Shown: positions 25,234-34,110, counted from the stretch's first letter. The stretch: 64,000 nt of DNA from Bryobacterales bacterium (GCA_019261985.1 JAFAQY010000109.1:62001-126000), one strand, 5' to 3'. The notes: generated by a model not told the origin, from the letters alone. Program-made: numbers and translations.

Positions 25234-28200
25234 ATGCAGTTTTGTACTCGCTTTCTTCTTGTTCTGGCTTTCGCGTCTTTAGCTTGGGCCCAAGGCGATC
25301 GCGGAGCGATTACCGGGACGGTGTCCGATCCTGCCGGCGCTGTCGTCGCAGCAGCCGCGGTTGAGGCCAGACACGTCGAGACCGGCACGATCTATCAAGC
25401 GGAAAGCACTTCCACCGGCAATTACACCATCTCGCAACTGCCCGTCGGCGCCTACGAGCTTTCCGTTACTGTTCCCGGTTTTAAGAAGTACGTGCGGTCC
25501 GGCCTCACAGTGCAAGTCGCACAGACCCTCCGTGTGGACGCTACCCTCGAAGTGGGCAACGCTTCCGAATCCGTAACAGTGACCGAAACTGCGAGCTTAC
25601 TCAAAACTGAAAGCGGCGAGCTCAGTCACAACGTTCCCACTGAAACGGTCGACAACCTCCCGATCCTCGGCATCGGTTCCTCTGTCGCGGGCAGTTCCGC
25701 GATTCGCAATCCTCAGGCCGTCGCGTATTTGCTCCCCGGCGCGTTCGTCATGGAGAATTCGAACCTGCGCGTGAATGGCGCGCCCGGCAACACCGCGTCC
25801 TACCGGTTAGAAGGGCAAGATGCCAGCAACGGCCAAGTCCCGGCTACGCAGGCGCAGGTGCAGCCGAGCGTCGATGCGATCCAGGAAGTTACCGTACAGA
25901 CCAGCAACTTCGCGGCTGAGTACGGCCAAGTCGGCGGAGGCTTCTTTAATTACACGATGAAGTCGGGTACGAACCAGCTCCACGGCAGCGCTTACGACTA
26001 CTATGTCAACGAGGCGTTCAACGCAGCCACTCCCTGGGTCAACGCCAAGCCTACGGCGCGCCGCAACGATTACGGCTTTACCGCCGGCGGCCCGGTCGTG
26101 CTGCCCAAAATTTATAACGGCCACGACAAGACCTTCTTCTTTTTCAACTGGGAGCAATACCGCGAATCGCAGACCATCAATAACATCCTGCTGACGGTCC
26201 CAACCGATGGGTACCGGTCGGGCAACTTTACGCAGGCGCTGACAGGCCGCACGCTTGGCGCCGATCCTCTCGGCCGCCCAATCCTCGAAGGCGAAATCTA
26301 CGATCCCACCACGCAGCGCGCCGCGCCGGACGGACGCATTATTCGCGATCCATTCCCGGGCCAGCAGATTCCCGTCACGAGCCTCGACCGCGTCGCCCTG
26401 AATATTCAAAATTTGATTCCGCAGCCAAATCTCGGCTCCGGCGTCATCAACAACGCAGTTTTCCCCTTCCCGAGCGAGCGCATCACCAGCATCCCCGCGT
26501 TCAAGATCGATCACAACCTCGGGACGAAAGCGAAATTCTCCTTTTATTGGTCGCAAACCAAAACCGCCAGCCAGTACTCGCCGACATTGGGCGGCGCAGA
26601 CGGACTTCCCGAACCGATTTCGGGCGAGATCGGAACTTTTATTACCGGGCGCGTGCAGCGCCTGAACTTCGAATACACCCTAACCCCGACGTTGCTGTTC
26701 CACTTCGGCGCCGGCTACCAGACCAATCACTTCACCGACGACCCGATCACCACAAACTACAATCCCCAACAAGCATTGGGACTGACGGGCGTCCCCGTAA
26801 ACCGGCTGTTCCCCTTCATGACCGGACTCTGCCCCCCCGGCACCAGCAACGGCACGGTAACCAGCACTTGCGGCGGCCAAGGCGGAATGAAAGTGATGGG
26901 CCCGACCACAAATCGTCACCCGCTGCAGTACGAAAAGCCGACCTTCAACACTAGCGTCACGTGGGTGACCGGCAACCACACCTACAAAGCCGGCGGCGAG
27001 CTGCGCATTGAAAGCAACGCCTCCACTCTGTACGCGTCCACCGACGGGCAGTTCACATTCAGCGCGAACGAAACCGGGCTGCCATACCTTCAGTCCTCAA
27101 ACATCGGAGGGGGAACCGTCGGTTTCGCATACGCGAGTTTTCTGCTTGGCCTTGTCGATCAACTCAAAATCGCGCCGATCGATAACATGAGGATCGGCAA
27201 GCATGGAATCGGCTTGTTCGTGCAGGACACGTGGAAGGTAACCCGCAAACTGACGGTCGATTACGGCTTGCGCTATGACTATCAAACCTACTTGCGGGAA
27301 TCGCAGGGCCGCTTTGCGCAATTCGCTCCGCTGATTCCGAATCCTTCCGCGGGTGGACAACCGGGCGCGGTGGAGTTCCAAGGCTCCGGGCCGGGTCGCT
27401 GCGATTGCGAGTTCGCGCACAACTATCCGTGGGCATTTGCCCCGCGGGTCGGCGTCGCGTATCAAATCACGCCAAGGACGGTTCTACGCGCCGGATGGGG
27501 CATCGTTTACTCCGCGCTCGGCGATTCGAACGGCGCAACGCAAGGCGGACTATCCATCCCCAATGCCGTGTTAGCACCCTCGTTTGGCCAGCCGGTGATG
27601 ACATTGGCTCAGGGCATTCCCTTCGCGCCGCTGCCGTTTCCGAATTACGACGTCGGACAATTTCCGCAGGCAGGTTACGCCGGCACGCAGGCGCCGACCA
27701 CGTGGTATGACCAGAATGCCGGCCGCCCGGCGCGGCAGTACCAATGGAGCGTGGGCGTGCAGCGCGAGCTGATGCGCGACCTTGTCGTCGAAGGCAGCTA
27801 TGTCGGCAATCGCGGCGTATGGTGGAACGCGCCCGGCATGATCGACGTAAATGCTTTGACCGTCCAACGCATCAACGCCGCCGGCCTCAGCCTGAACAAT
27901 CCCGCGGACGTGCAGTTGCTCGCTTCACCTCTGAATTCGGCGCTGGCAAGTTCGCGCGGCTTCTCAAAACCGCCTTATGCGGGTTTTCCGTCCACCCTTA
28001 CCGTCGCGCAGTCGTTGCGTCCTTTCCCGCAGTTCAGTAGCATCACCGCGCTTTGGGCCCCCGACGGCAACACCTGGTACGATTCTTTCCAGGCTAAAGT
28101 GACGAAGCGCTTCTCGCGCGGCCTGCAGGCGAACGTGCTCTACACCTGGGCCAAGCAGCTCTCCAGCGCCGCCCCGAGTAATGTCACCGTCCCCGGCACA

Positions 28201-28893
28201 GGTACACAGGCGATCAATGACGTTTTCAACCGTCCTCAGAACAAATATCTTTCGCCTTACGATCAGCCACAGGTGCTCACCATCGCGGGCGGCTATACGC
28301 TGCCGGTATTGAAGATAAACAGGCTGGCTGCCTACGTCATCCGCGACTGGCAGATCAATATGCTGTTCGCGTATTCGAGCGGCCTTCCGATCCTCTCCCC
28401 CATAGCGCAGAATAATCTGAATACGATTTTGCTCCGCAACGTGACGGGAGCGCAAACCAGCTATGCCAATCGTGTCCCGGGCGTGCCGCTCTTCACCGAG
28501 GACTTGAACTGCCACTGCTTCGATCCCAACAAAGTGTTCGTCTTGAATCCCGCCGCCTGGACTCAACCCGCGCCCGGACAGTGGGGAACGGGCGCCGCAT
28601 ACTACAGCGATTATCGTTTCGAGCGGCGTCCCAACGAGAACATGTCGCTCGGCCGCCAGTTCCGGATGACGGAGCGTGTAGGATTAAACATTCGCATCGA
28701 GTTCGCGAATATTTTCAATCGCGCTCAGATGCCCAACCCGACGTCCACCAATGCGGCGGCGACACAAGTACACCCCGCGGGAGTTCCTACCGCCGGCTTC
28801 GGCTTCATCGCAACCGCGAACGAAGGCGCGGTGACGAATATTCAAACACCAAGCTCGCGACAAGGCACAGTAGTCGCCCGGTTCACTTTTTGA
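25234..28893 (+). CDS. Oar-like TonB-dependent receptor with N-terminal carboxypeptidase-regulatory domain
   Basis: 1219-residue outer-membrane protein. Signal peptide to about residue 20 (FASLAWAQG), then a carboxypeptidase-regulatory-like beta-sandwich (GAITGTVSDPAGAVV, STGNYTISQLPVGAYELSV; about 22-115), a plug domain (about 130-250; RVNGAPGNTASYRLEGQD, FAAEYGQVGGGFFNYTMKSG) and a large beta-barrel to a C-terminal aromatic residue (VVARFTF). This is the OmpA-related/Oar receptor class that is very abundant in Acidobacteria, thought to import oligosaccharides, peptides or siderophores. GGGAGG lies seven bases before the ATG. The IS21-like element ends 131 bases upstream, so regulation of this receptor may have changed. 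Confidence 0.9.
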   Translation: MQFCTRFLLVLAFASLAWAQGDRGAITGTVSDPAGAVVAAAAVEARHVETGTIYQAESTSTGNYTISQLPVGAYELSVTVPGFKKYVRSGLTVQVAQTLRVDATLEVGNASESVTVTETASLLKTESGELSHNVPTETVDNLPILGIGSSVAGSSAIRNPQAVAYLLPGAFVMENSNLRVNGAPGNTASYRLEGQDASNGQVPATQAQVQPSVDAIQEVTVQTSNFAAEYGQVGGGFFNYTMKSGTNQLHGSAYDYYVNEAFNAATPWVNAKPTARRNDYGFTAGGPVVLPKIYNGHDKTFFFFNWEQYRESQTINNILLTVPTDGYRSGNFTQALTGRTLGADPLGRPILEGEIYDPTTQRAAPDGRIIRDPFPGQQIPVTSLDRVALNIQNLIPQPNLGSGVINNAVFPFPSERITSIPAFKIDHNLGTKAKFSFYWSQTKTASQYSPTLGGADGLPEPISGEIGTFITGRVQRLNFEYTLTPTLLFHFGAGYQTNHFTDDPITTNYNPQQALGLTGVPVNRLFPFMTGLCPPGTSNGTVTSTCGGQGGMKVMGPTTNRHPLQYEKPTFNTSVTWVTGNHTYKAGGELRIESNASTLYASTDGQFTFSANETGLPYLQSSNIGGGTVGFAYASFLLGLVDQLKIAPIDNMRIGKHGIGLFVQDTWKVTRKLTVDYGLRYDYQTYLRESQGRFAQFAPLIPNPSAGGQPGAVEFQGSGPGRCDCEFAHNYPWAFAPRVGVAYQITPRTVLRAGWGIVYSALGDSNGATQGGLSIPNAVLAPSFGQPVMTLAQGIPFAPLPFPNYDVGQFPQAGYAGTQAPTTWYDQNAGRPARQYQWSVGVQRELMRDLVVEGSYVGNRGVWWNAPGMIDVNALTVQRINAAGLSLNNPADVQLLASPLNSALASSRGFSKPPYAGFPSTLTVAQSLRPFPQFSSITALWAPDGNTWYDSFQAKVTKRFSRGLQANVLYTWAKQLSSAAPSNVTVPGTGTQAINDVFNRPQNKYLSPYDQPQVLTIAGGYTLPVLKINRLAAYVIRDWQINMLFAYSSGLPILSPIAQNNLNTILLRNVTGAQTSYANRVPGVPLFTEDLNCHCFDPNKVFVLNPAAWTQPAPGQWGTGAAYYSDYRFERRPNENMSLGRQFRMTERVGLNIRIEFANIFNRAQMPNPTSTNAAATQVHPAGVPTAGFGFIATANEGAVTNIQTPSSRQGTVVARFTF

Positions 28894-28903
28894 TTGGCGT
28901 GAA

Positions 28904-29503
28904 TCAGTAGAGCAGACGATCGATTTTCGGCGTCTGCTCTTTTTCCTGCCCGCGCGCGGACCCGGACGTCGTAAACCGGTCGTGTGCGCCACTAGCCTTC
29001 GCGGGGGCCCCGCGGCCGCCGCGCATATGGCTCTCCACCGCCTGCACGCACGCCAAAATCCCAGCCGCGATTAACATCAGCACCAGCGCGACGCAAGCGG
29101 CGATCCGCTTCCACGCGCGCGATTTGGTCGGCGGCTCCAGCCGGATTCCGACAACGGGGGCGGGCGCATGCGGCGCGAACGACCTCACCGGCAGCCCGCC
29201 ATTCACCGCTCGCGGCATCTGGATCACCCGCCGCCGGTGCGGCCACACCGCGCCTTCGCGATACTCGAGTTCCTTAACCAGCCCGACGATCAGAAACGGC
29301 TCTTCGATCGCCGAGACCTCGCCCACGAACCGCCTGGGTATCAAAAGTTCCTGGCCGCTCTTCTTATTGACGACTTCCACCTCGGTCCACGTGGCTCTGC
29401 GCAGGAGCCACTCGTTATGCTCGATCCCCACAATGGCGGGAAAAAACGAAAACGAGCGCCTGCCGACCTGATCGAACAACAGTGGCATCGGCGGAACGGG
29501 CAC
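28904..29503 (-). CDS. Hypothetical membrane-anchored protein
   Basis: 199 residues; a start at the second methionine (MPLLF, 29488) is equally likely. Residues 1-75 look like a small beta-rich domain (PAIVGIEHNEWLLRRATWTEVEVVNKKSGQELLIP), a charged linker follows, then one transmembrane helix at about 132-152 (RIAACVALVLMLIAAGILACV) and a polar tail. I do not recognise the family. It is convergent with the TonB receptor gene and divergent from the next secreted-protein gene, so it is transcribed alone. Confidence 0.6.
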   Translation of the reverse strand: MPVPPMPLLFDQVGRRSFSFFPAIVGIEHNEWLLRRATWTEVEVVNKKSGQELLIPRRFVGEVSAIEEPFLIVGLVKELEYREGAVWPHRRRVIQMPRAVNGGLPVRSFAPHAPAPVVGIRLEPPTKSRAWKRIAACVALVLMLIAAGILACVQAVESHMRGGRGAPAKASGAHDRFTTSGSARGQEKEQTPKIDRLLY

Positions 29504-29538
29504 CCTTTAATTTTAATGCAAACCGCTAAAATGGCCGC

Positions 29539-30285
29539 GTGAGGCTCCTGGCCGCTCTGATTGCTCTGCCGCTTCTTCAAGCGCAAGAGGTGTCTAAAGA
29601 AGACGCCCGCAAACTTGCGAATGTCTGCATGCCCGCCGACGAGGATACTTTCGGGCTTACCTGTAGCGAAAACGATCCCTGCGCTGTGTTTCTGGAGCTT
29701 TCCTCCATCGAAGCGAACGGCACGAGTCTCTTCGTCACCGGCAATCTTCACACCGTCAACACGACAATGTACGGGCTGCTTCTCGAAACCCAAGATGGCG
29801 GTGAAACCTGGACCGAGCCAAACAAGCGCATCCGCTCTTCGGCGCTGGAACAAATTCAGTTTCTGGATTTCCAGCACGGCTGGATATCCGGCGCGAAGCT
29901 CGATCCGCTCCCTCGCGACGCTTTTCTGCTCTCCACCACCGACGGAGGCCGATCCTGGCGGACGAACCCGCTCTCGGACGATTCGATCTCCGGCTCAATC
30001 CAGCAGTTCTGGTTTGAATCTCCCAATGCCGGCGAGCTGGTGCTGGACCGCTCGCAAGGCGCCACGACCCGCTACGAACGTTATGTCAGCATGACCGGCG
30101 GCGCTTCGTGGGAATTGCAGCAAACCGACTCCAAGCCCATCCGCCTCTCAAAAGCCGCGCCCAACGGCAGCTCAAGCTTCCGGGTTCGCGCCGACACCGA
30201 TGCTTACCGCATTGAGCGGCGGACGACCTCCGGTGATTGGGAAAGCATCGCCCGCTTCGCCATTCATGCAGGTGACTGCAAATGA
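29539..30285 (+). CDS. Secreted BNR/YCF48-like propeller protein
   Basis: 248 residues from a GTG start with a short signal peptide (RLLAALIALPLLQAQ). Contains sialidase-type Asp-box repeats: LLLETQDGGETWTEP, FLLSTTDGGRSWRTNP and YVSMTGGASWELQQ, spaced as propeller blades, plus the HGWISG motif seen in YCF48-like proteins. Four cysteines may form disulphides. It is too short for a complete six-bladed propeller. The stop overlaps the start of the hydantoinase B gene (ATGA), so the two are co-transcribed although no functional link is obvious. Confidence 0.65.
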   Translation: MRLLAALIALPLLQAQEVSKEDARKLANVCMPADEDTFGLTCSENDPCAVFLELSSIEANGTSLFVTGNLHTVNTTMYGLLLETQDGGETWTEPNKRIRSSALEQIQFLDFQHGWISGAKLDPLPRDAFLLSTTDGGRSWRTNPLSDDSISGSIQQFWFESPNAGELVLDRSQGATTRYERYVSMTGGASWELQQTDSKPIRLSKAAPNGSSSFRVRADTDAYRIERRTTSGDWESIARFAIHAGDCK

Positions 30286-31898
30286 CCAGTGCAGCAGGCT
30301 TCCGCCCGCGGCGGGCTTCAGTCCGCCATCAAGCCATCGAGCTTGAACTCTTCCGCCACCTCCTCGTCTCCATCGCCGAGGAAATGGGCGTCGTTCTCCG
30401 CCGCACGTCCTACTCCGCCAACATCAAGGAACGCCGCGATTACTCCTGCGCCGTCTACGATGCGCGCGGAGACACCGTGGCGATGGGCGATCACATGCCG
30501 GTTCACCTCGGCGCAATGCCTTTATCGGTCCGTGCCGCGCGCGAAGCCTTCGAACTAGAGCCCGGCGACATCGCTCTGTTGAACGATCCCTTTCGCGGCG
30601 GCACCCACCTGCCCGACATCACCGCCGTCGCGCCCGTATACACTCGCGGCTCGCGTAAGCCGTCGTTCTTTCTGGCTAATCGAGCCCATCACGCAGACGT
30701 CGGTGGCATGAGCCCCGGCTCCATGCCGCTGGCGCGCGAAATCTATCAGGAGGGCATTCGCATCCCTCCCATCAAAATCCAGCGCCGCGGCAAGTTGGAC
30801 CGCGATCTCTTGAACCTGCTGCTGGCGAACGTCCGCACTCCGGTCGAACGCGAAGGCGATCTTATGGCGCAGCTCGCCGCCATCCAGCGCGGCGCAACAC
30901 GGCTGAATGAACTTGTCGCCAAGTATGGAGCCGCCCGAGTCGCTTCCAACATGGGCGCCCTGCAGGATTACAGCGAACGCATGATGCGCGCCGCCATTCG
31001 CGCGCTCCCACCCGGAGTCTACCGCTTCGAAGACTGCCTCGATAATGACGGCATATCGCCGGATCCGGTGCCGGTTCGCGTGGCGATCGCGATCGCCCGC
31101 GGCTCTGCCATCGTGGATTTCTCAGGGTCCGCGCCGCAGGCCGCCGGAGCGGTGAACGCCAACTATGCCGTGACCCTTGCGGCCGTAATGTACGTCTTCC
31201 GCTGCCTGATGAAAGAAGATGTCCCCTTCACGGCGGGTACTCTTCGTCCGATTCGGGTGATCGCGCCGGAGGGAACGGTTATAAACGCGCGTCCTCCTGC
31301 CGCGATGGCCGCGGGCAATGTCGAAACTTCGCAGCGCGTGACAGACGTTGTTCTCGGCGCGCTCGCCCAAGCGGTGCCTGAATTGATGCCCGCCGCCTCC
31401 AGCGGAACCATGAATAACCTTAGCTTCGGCGGCTGGGACCCTTTCCGCAACTCGGCGTTCGCCTATTACGAAACCATCGCCGGAGGAATGGGCGCGTCGT
31501 CCAACGGCGATGGCGACAGCGCGACCCATACCCATATGACCAACACGTTGAACACTCCGGTGGAAGCCTTCGAGCACCAATTTCCCGTGCGAGTCGAAAG
31601 CTACCGCGTGCGCCGCGGCTCCGGCGGAGCGGGCCGCCACCGGGGCGGCGACGGAATCGTCCGCGAATTACGTTTTCTGACGGAAGCCGACGTCACCATC
31701 CTCTCCGATCGCCGCATCCACGGCCCCTGGGGTCTCTCAGGAGGCAGCGCCGGGAAGCCCGGCAAAAACACGCTCATCCGCAATAGCCGCGAAATCCGCC
31801 TTGAAGGCAAAACCCGCGTAGCCGCCCGCCCCGGCGATACGCTGCGCATCGAAACCCCCGGCGGAGGAGGTTGGGGTTCCTACCACCCGAGCAGATAA
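30282..31898 (+). CDS. Hydantoinase B/oxoprolinase family protein (HyuB) without HyuA
   Basis: 538 residues, complete by family length. Landmarks: RRTSYSANIKERRDYSCAV, PVHLGAMPLSVRA, GDIALLNDPFRGGTHLPDIT, HHADVGGMSPGSM, VDFSGSAPQAAGAVNANYAV and the C-terminal RGGDGIVRELRF and GLSGGSAGKPG. HyuB is the B subunit of ATP-dependent hydantoinase/5-oxoprolinase and normally works with HyuA, which is absent on both sides. The first 17 residues (MTSAAGFRPRRASVRHQ) are encoded by a palindromic repeat located directly after the previous stop. The family fold starts right after it (AIELELFRHLLVSIAEEMG). The start overlaps the previous gene by four bases. Confidence 0.88.
   Translation: MTSAAGFRPRRASVRHQAIELELFRHLLVSIAEEMGVVLRRTSYSANIKERRDYSCAVYDARGDTVAMGDHMPVHLGAMPLSVRAAREAFELEPGDIALLNDPFRGGTHLPDITAVAPVYTRGSRKPSFFLANRAHHADVGGMSPGSMPLAREIYQEGIRIPPIKIQRRGKLDRDLLNLLLANVRTPVEREGDLMAQLAAIQRGATRLNELVAKYGAARVASNMGALQDYSERMMRAAIRALPPGVYRFEDCLDNDGISPDPVPVRVAIAIARGSAIVDFSGSAPQAAGAVNANYAVTLAAVMYVFRCLMKEDVPFTAGTLRPIRVIAPEGTVINARPPAAMAAGNVETSQRVTDVVLGALAQAVPELMPAASSGTMNNLSFGGWDPFRNSAFAYYETIAGGMGASSNGDGDSATHTHMTNTLNTPVEAFEHQFPVRVESYRVRRGSGGAGRHRGGDGIVRELRFLTEADVTILSDRRIHGPWGLSGGSAGKPGKNTLIRNSREIRLEGKTRVAARPGDTLRIETPGGGGWGSYHPSR
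30297..30328. repeat. Palindromic repeat inside the 5' end of the HyuB gene
   Basis: GGCTTCCGCCCGCGGCGGGC followed by TTCAGTCCGCC: a member of the CTTCAG-centred repeat family, 11 bases after the stop of the upstream gene and translated as the extra N-terminus of HyuB. Confidence 0.6.
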
Positions 31899-32066
31899 AC
31901 GGGCGCGGCCGCGGCCGCCGCGGCGCCGACCTGCACGCCGATCATCTTCAGCGCCGCCTTGGGAGCCCTGGGCAGCCACTTGATCGCATAAATCGCCAGA
32001 ACCGCCCTTATCCGGCCATGAGTAGCTGCCAGATGTGCGCGGTCGGCCCTTCGTCGCTCCCGCTGG
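31880..32066 (-). pseudogene. Remnant of a small membrane protein, frameshifted
   Basis: On the minus strand one frame gives EGPTAHIWQLLMAG and stops; a shifted frame continues at once with IRAVLAIYAIKWLPRAPK and KMIGVQVGAAAAAAAPVYLL to a TAG at 31880. Together they read as a two-helix membrane protein of about 60 residues broken by a small indel near 32010. It overlaps the convergent end of the HyuB gene by about 18 bases. Family not named with confidence; the coherence of the two pieces is the evidence. Confidence 0.4.
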
Positions 32067-32090
32067 ATAGACGGCGATGTCTTCGATTAA

Positions 32091-32126
32091 TATACCTTGA
32101 CAGGCATATGCTTGTTAGGGTATAAA
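32091..32126 (+). promoter_or_regulatory. Strong promoter with 34-bp dyad operator, leaderless ArsR transcript
   Basis: TTGACA (32097-32102) and TATAAA (32121-32126) are 18 bases apart. A 34-base dyad (32091-32124) covers both boxes: outer arms TATACC/GGTATA, central CATATG, all sharing the same centre at 32107.5, with about 14 of 17 half-site positions paired. Only seven bases separate the -10 box from the GTG start of the ArsR gene, so transcription should begin at or next to the start codon. The layout predicts autorepression by ArsR binding over the promoter. Confidence 0.7.
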
Positions 32127-32133
32127 AGAAAAC

Positions 32134-32493
32134 GTGGAATCTGCCTTCGAAGTCATTGCGGAGCCGAACCGCCGCGCGATACTCAGTCTCCTGGTTTCGT
32201 CACAAAAGTCGGTGGGAGACATCGAGCGTCAACTTCACCTGCCCCAGCCGGCCGTATCAAAGCATCTACGAGTACTGCGTGAAGCCGGTTTCGTGGAATC
32301 AGCAGTGGACGCGCAGCGCCGTCTCTACCGCTTGAAACCTGAACCGCTTCAGGAGGTCGATGCCTGGCTGGCTCAGTTCCGCCGGTTCTGGTCCGCCCAT
32401 GTCGACGCTCTTGAACGCCACCTCGACCGCATGGGGGAGATCAAGCCAGGCCGATCGACGCCACGAAAAACGAAAAGGAGGAGGAGAAGATGA
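32134..32493 (+). CDS. ArsR-family transcriptional regulator
   Basis: 119 residues from GTG 32134. Winged helix-turn-helix: IAEPNRRAILSLLVSSQKSV, GDIERQLHLPQPAVSKHLRVL (recognition helix), REAGFVESAVDAQRRLYRL (wing). No metal-binding cysteines (no CxC), so it belongs to the non-metal branch commonly paired with AHSA1/SRPBCC proteins. The C-terminus ends in a strongly basic run (KTKRRRRR) whose codons also provide the AGGAGGAGGAG ribosome site of the next gene. The three-gene operon with the AHSA1 and DoxX proteins is widespread in soil bacteria. Ligand unknown. Confidence 0.9.
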   Translation: MESAFEVIAEPNRRAILSLLVSSQKSVGDIERQLHLPQPAVSKHLRVLREAGFVESAVDAQRRLYRLKPEPLQEVDAWLAQFRRFWSAHVDALERHLDRMGEIKPGRSTPRKTKRRRRR

Positions 32494-33035
32494 ACGATCA
32501 GTACACACCGGGTCCGGCCCACGGGGCGGAGGTGCGGAAGGAGGATGGAGAGAAGTGGACGCTCATACTCGTCAGAGAATTGCGCCACGCGCCGGAGAAA
32601 GTCTGGCAGGCGCTAACAGACCCCGCGCATCTGCGTGAATGGGCGCCTTTCGACGTCAATGGAAACCTCGGAAGAATTGGAACGGTGAACCTGACTTGGG
32701 TGGGAAACCCTATGCCAATTGAAACCAGAGTCACGCGAGCCGACGCTCCCAAGGTGCTCGAATATGGCGATACCCGCTGGCAGCTCGAAGGCGTTGGCGC
32801 CGGCACGCGTCTGACGCTGTGGGCCAAAATCGATCGCCGCTTCGTCTCGATGGGCGCCGCCGGATGGCACATTTCTTTCGATGTTCTGGATCGTCTTCTC
32901 AGCGGAGCGCCCATCGGCCGCATCGGTGGCGGAGATGCCATGAAGTTCGAGGGCTGGCAGCGGCTGAACGCGGAGTACGCCAAGCTGTTCGGCGTTGAAC
33001 CTCCGAGCTGGCCGGCGAGTGCCACAAAACGTTGA
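32490..33035 (+). CDS. SRPBCC/AHSA1-domain protein
   Basis: 181 residues; ATG overlaps the ArsR stop by four bases and follows an excellent purine-rich ribosome site. The helix-grip fold is clear: LILVRELRHAPEKVWQALTD (first strand and helix), HLREWAPFDVNGNLGRIG, then strands through VLEYGDTRWQLEGVGAGTRLTLW and a long C-terminal helix with GWQRLNAEYAKLF. These proteins bind a small hydrophobic ligand in a deep cavity; in ArsR-AHSA1 operons the ligand and reaction are undefined. It probably acts in the cytoplasm together with the DoxX-like membrane protein. Confidence 0.88.
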   Translation: MNDQYTPGPAHGAEVRKEDGEKWTLILVRELRHAPEKVWQALTDPAHLREWAPFDVNGNLGRIGTVNLTWVGNPMPIETRVTRADAPKVLEYGDTRWQLEGVGAGTRLTLWAKIDRRFVSMGAAGWHISFDVLDRLLSGAPIGRIGGGDAMKFEGWQRLNAEYAKLFGVEPPSWPASATKR

Positions 33036-33054
33036 AGAGCAGAAGGACAACCGC

Positions 33055-33477
33055 ATGGAATCGACCCTGCAAAATCCCGCCCTCGTGGCCCTCAAGACCA
33101 CGCCTAGAGCTGGAACCATCCTCTATTGGATCGTCAGCGGCCTGTTCTGCTTGCAGATGAGCTTCACCGCCTTTGCGCAACTGCGCCTGCCGCACGTGGC
33201 GGAGGCATTCACCCACCTCGGCTTCCCAGCCTACTTCCGTGTCGAGCTTTCGTGTGCCAAACTCCTCGGCGTGGCCCTCATGCTTGCCCCGGCGCCGGCG
33301 CGGCTCAAGGAGTGGGTCTATGCAGGCTTTGCCATCGACCTCGCCTCGGCGCTCATCGCCCACCTCTCGGTTGGGGACGGGCCGGAGGCATGGGGCTGGG
33401 CGGCGGCGACCATCGTACTCTGGGGCGTCTCGTACTTCTTGTGGCGCCGGCTCCAGGCTACGCCGGAGGGCGCCTGA
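33055..33477 (+). CDS. DoxX-like four-TM membrane protein
   Basis: 140 residues from ATG 33055, with AGAAGGA about ten bases upstream; the frame is open earlier but overlaps the preceding gene. Four hydrophobic segments (about 20-40, 65-80, 88-105 and 110-128), with ILYWIVSGLFCLQM, HLGFPAYFRVELSCAKLLGV and EWVYAGFAIDLASALIAHL matching the DoxX_2 pattern (the FPxYF..ELxxxKLLG element is diagnostic). DoxX-like proteins are linked to respiratory or redox stress but this branch is uncharacterised. Third gene of the ArsR operon. Confidence 0.85.
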   Translation: MESTLQNPALVALKTTPRAGTILYWIVSGLFCLQMSFTAFAQLRLPHVAEAFTHLGFPAYFRVELSCAKLLGVALMLAPAPARLKEWVYAGFAIDLASALIAHLSVGDGPEAWGWAAATIVLWGVSYFLWRRLQATPEGA

Positions 33478-33512
33478 CCGCGAAGGCCTGCGGGAGATGC
33501 CGTTAAGCGTCG

Positions 33513-33907
33513 CTAAAATAAATGCGAGATTTGGAGGACCGCTCCGCTTTGGCCCGCGGCAACAATCGCCGCGCTGGATTTGCGCCGGCCATCCACTGAG
33601 TTCAGTGTAGAGACGACTGGCAGCGTCTGGCCCGCCGGCCATACCGTCAGGCAATCCAATGGGACATGCGACACGACGGCCACGTTGAACGAATGCGCCT
33701 GCGCGACGGACGGAATGTTGCAGGGCGAACTCGGAATCGTAAAGGAACGGATACTGCCGCGATGAACGGACCTCCGAATGGACCAGCGGCATTGCGTATA
33801 TCCGCCACCCGGCACGGCTTCACCAGGACAAAGTTCAGCGCTGTTTGTCCCCACGCTCCCGCGAAGCTAATGAAGAATAAAATCCACCCCTTCGACCGGT
33901 GGGGCAC
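33513..33907 (-). pseudogene. Frameshifted remnant of an acidobacterial secreted 'CRxxDTRN/WPTGQ' protein
   Basis: The minus strand reads FVLVKPCRVADIRNAAGPFG and GPFIAA in one frame, then, after a shift at about 33755, RSFTIPSSPCNIPSVAQAHS, FNVAVVSHVPLDCLTVWPAG and PVVSTLNSVDGRRKSSAAIV to a stop at 33513. These blocks match in order a secreted-protein module common in Acidobacteria (PCRVxDTRNxxGPFGGP, SFTIP..C.IP, LTLWPTGQ, VSTLNxxDGRxKANAAIVPAG). The usual last block, TDxxLDINGYF, is missing, so the gene is both frameshifted and truncated. The gap 33908-34110 holds nothing recognisable. Confidence 0.6.
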
Positions 33908-34110
33908 GTGTCAGGCCCGTAATGTGCTTGGACGTTCGCGCCCAGTTGGGGTGGCGTTAATGAAAAAACTTGTGTTCCAGCCCTAGGATTTTTCGAGTTA
34001 TTCGTACTCGAAGTGCAAGACCCAATACTAATTGGCGACGCTATGATCAATGGGCATAATGCCGCTTCGGGGCCTAATGCGCGGCTTAGGCCATTTATAA
34101 GGCGTAAATT

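Noticed and set aside
30282-31898. Complete hydantoinase/oxoprolinase operon
   Set aside because: No HyuA-like ATPase subunit is adjacent on either side.
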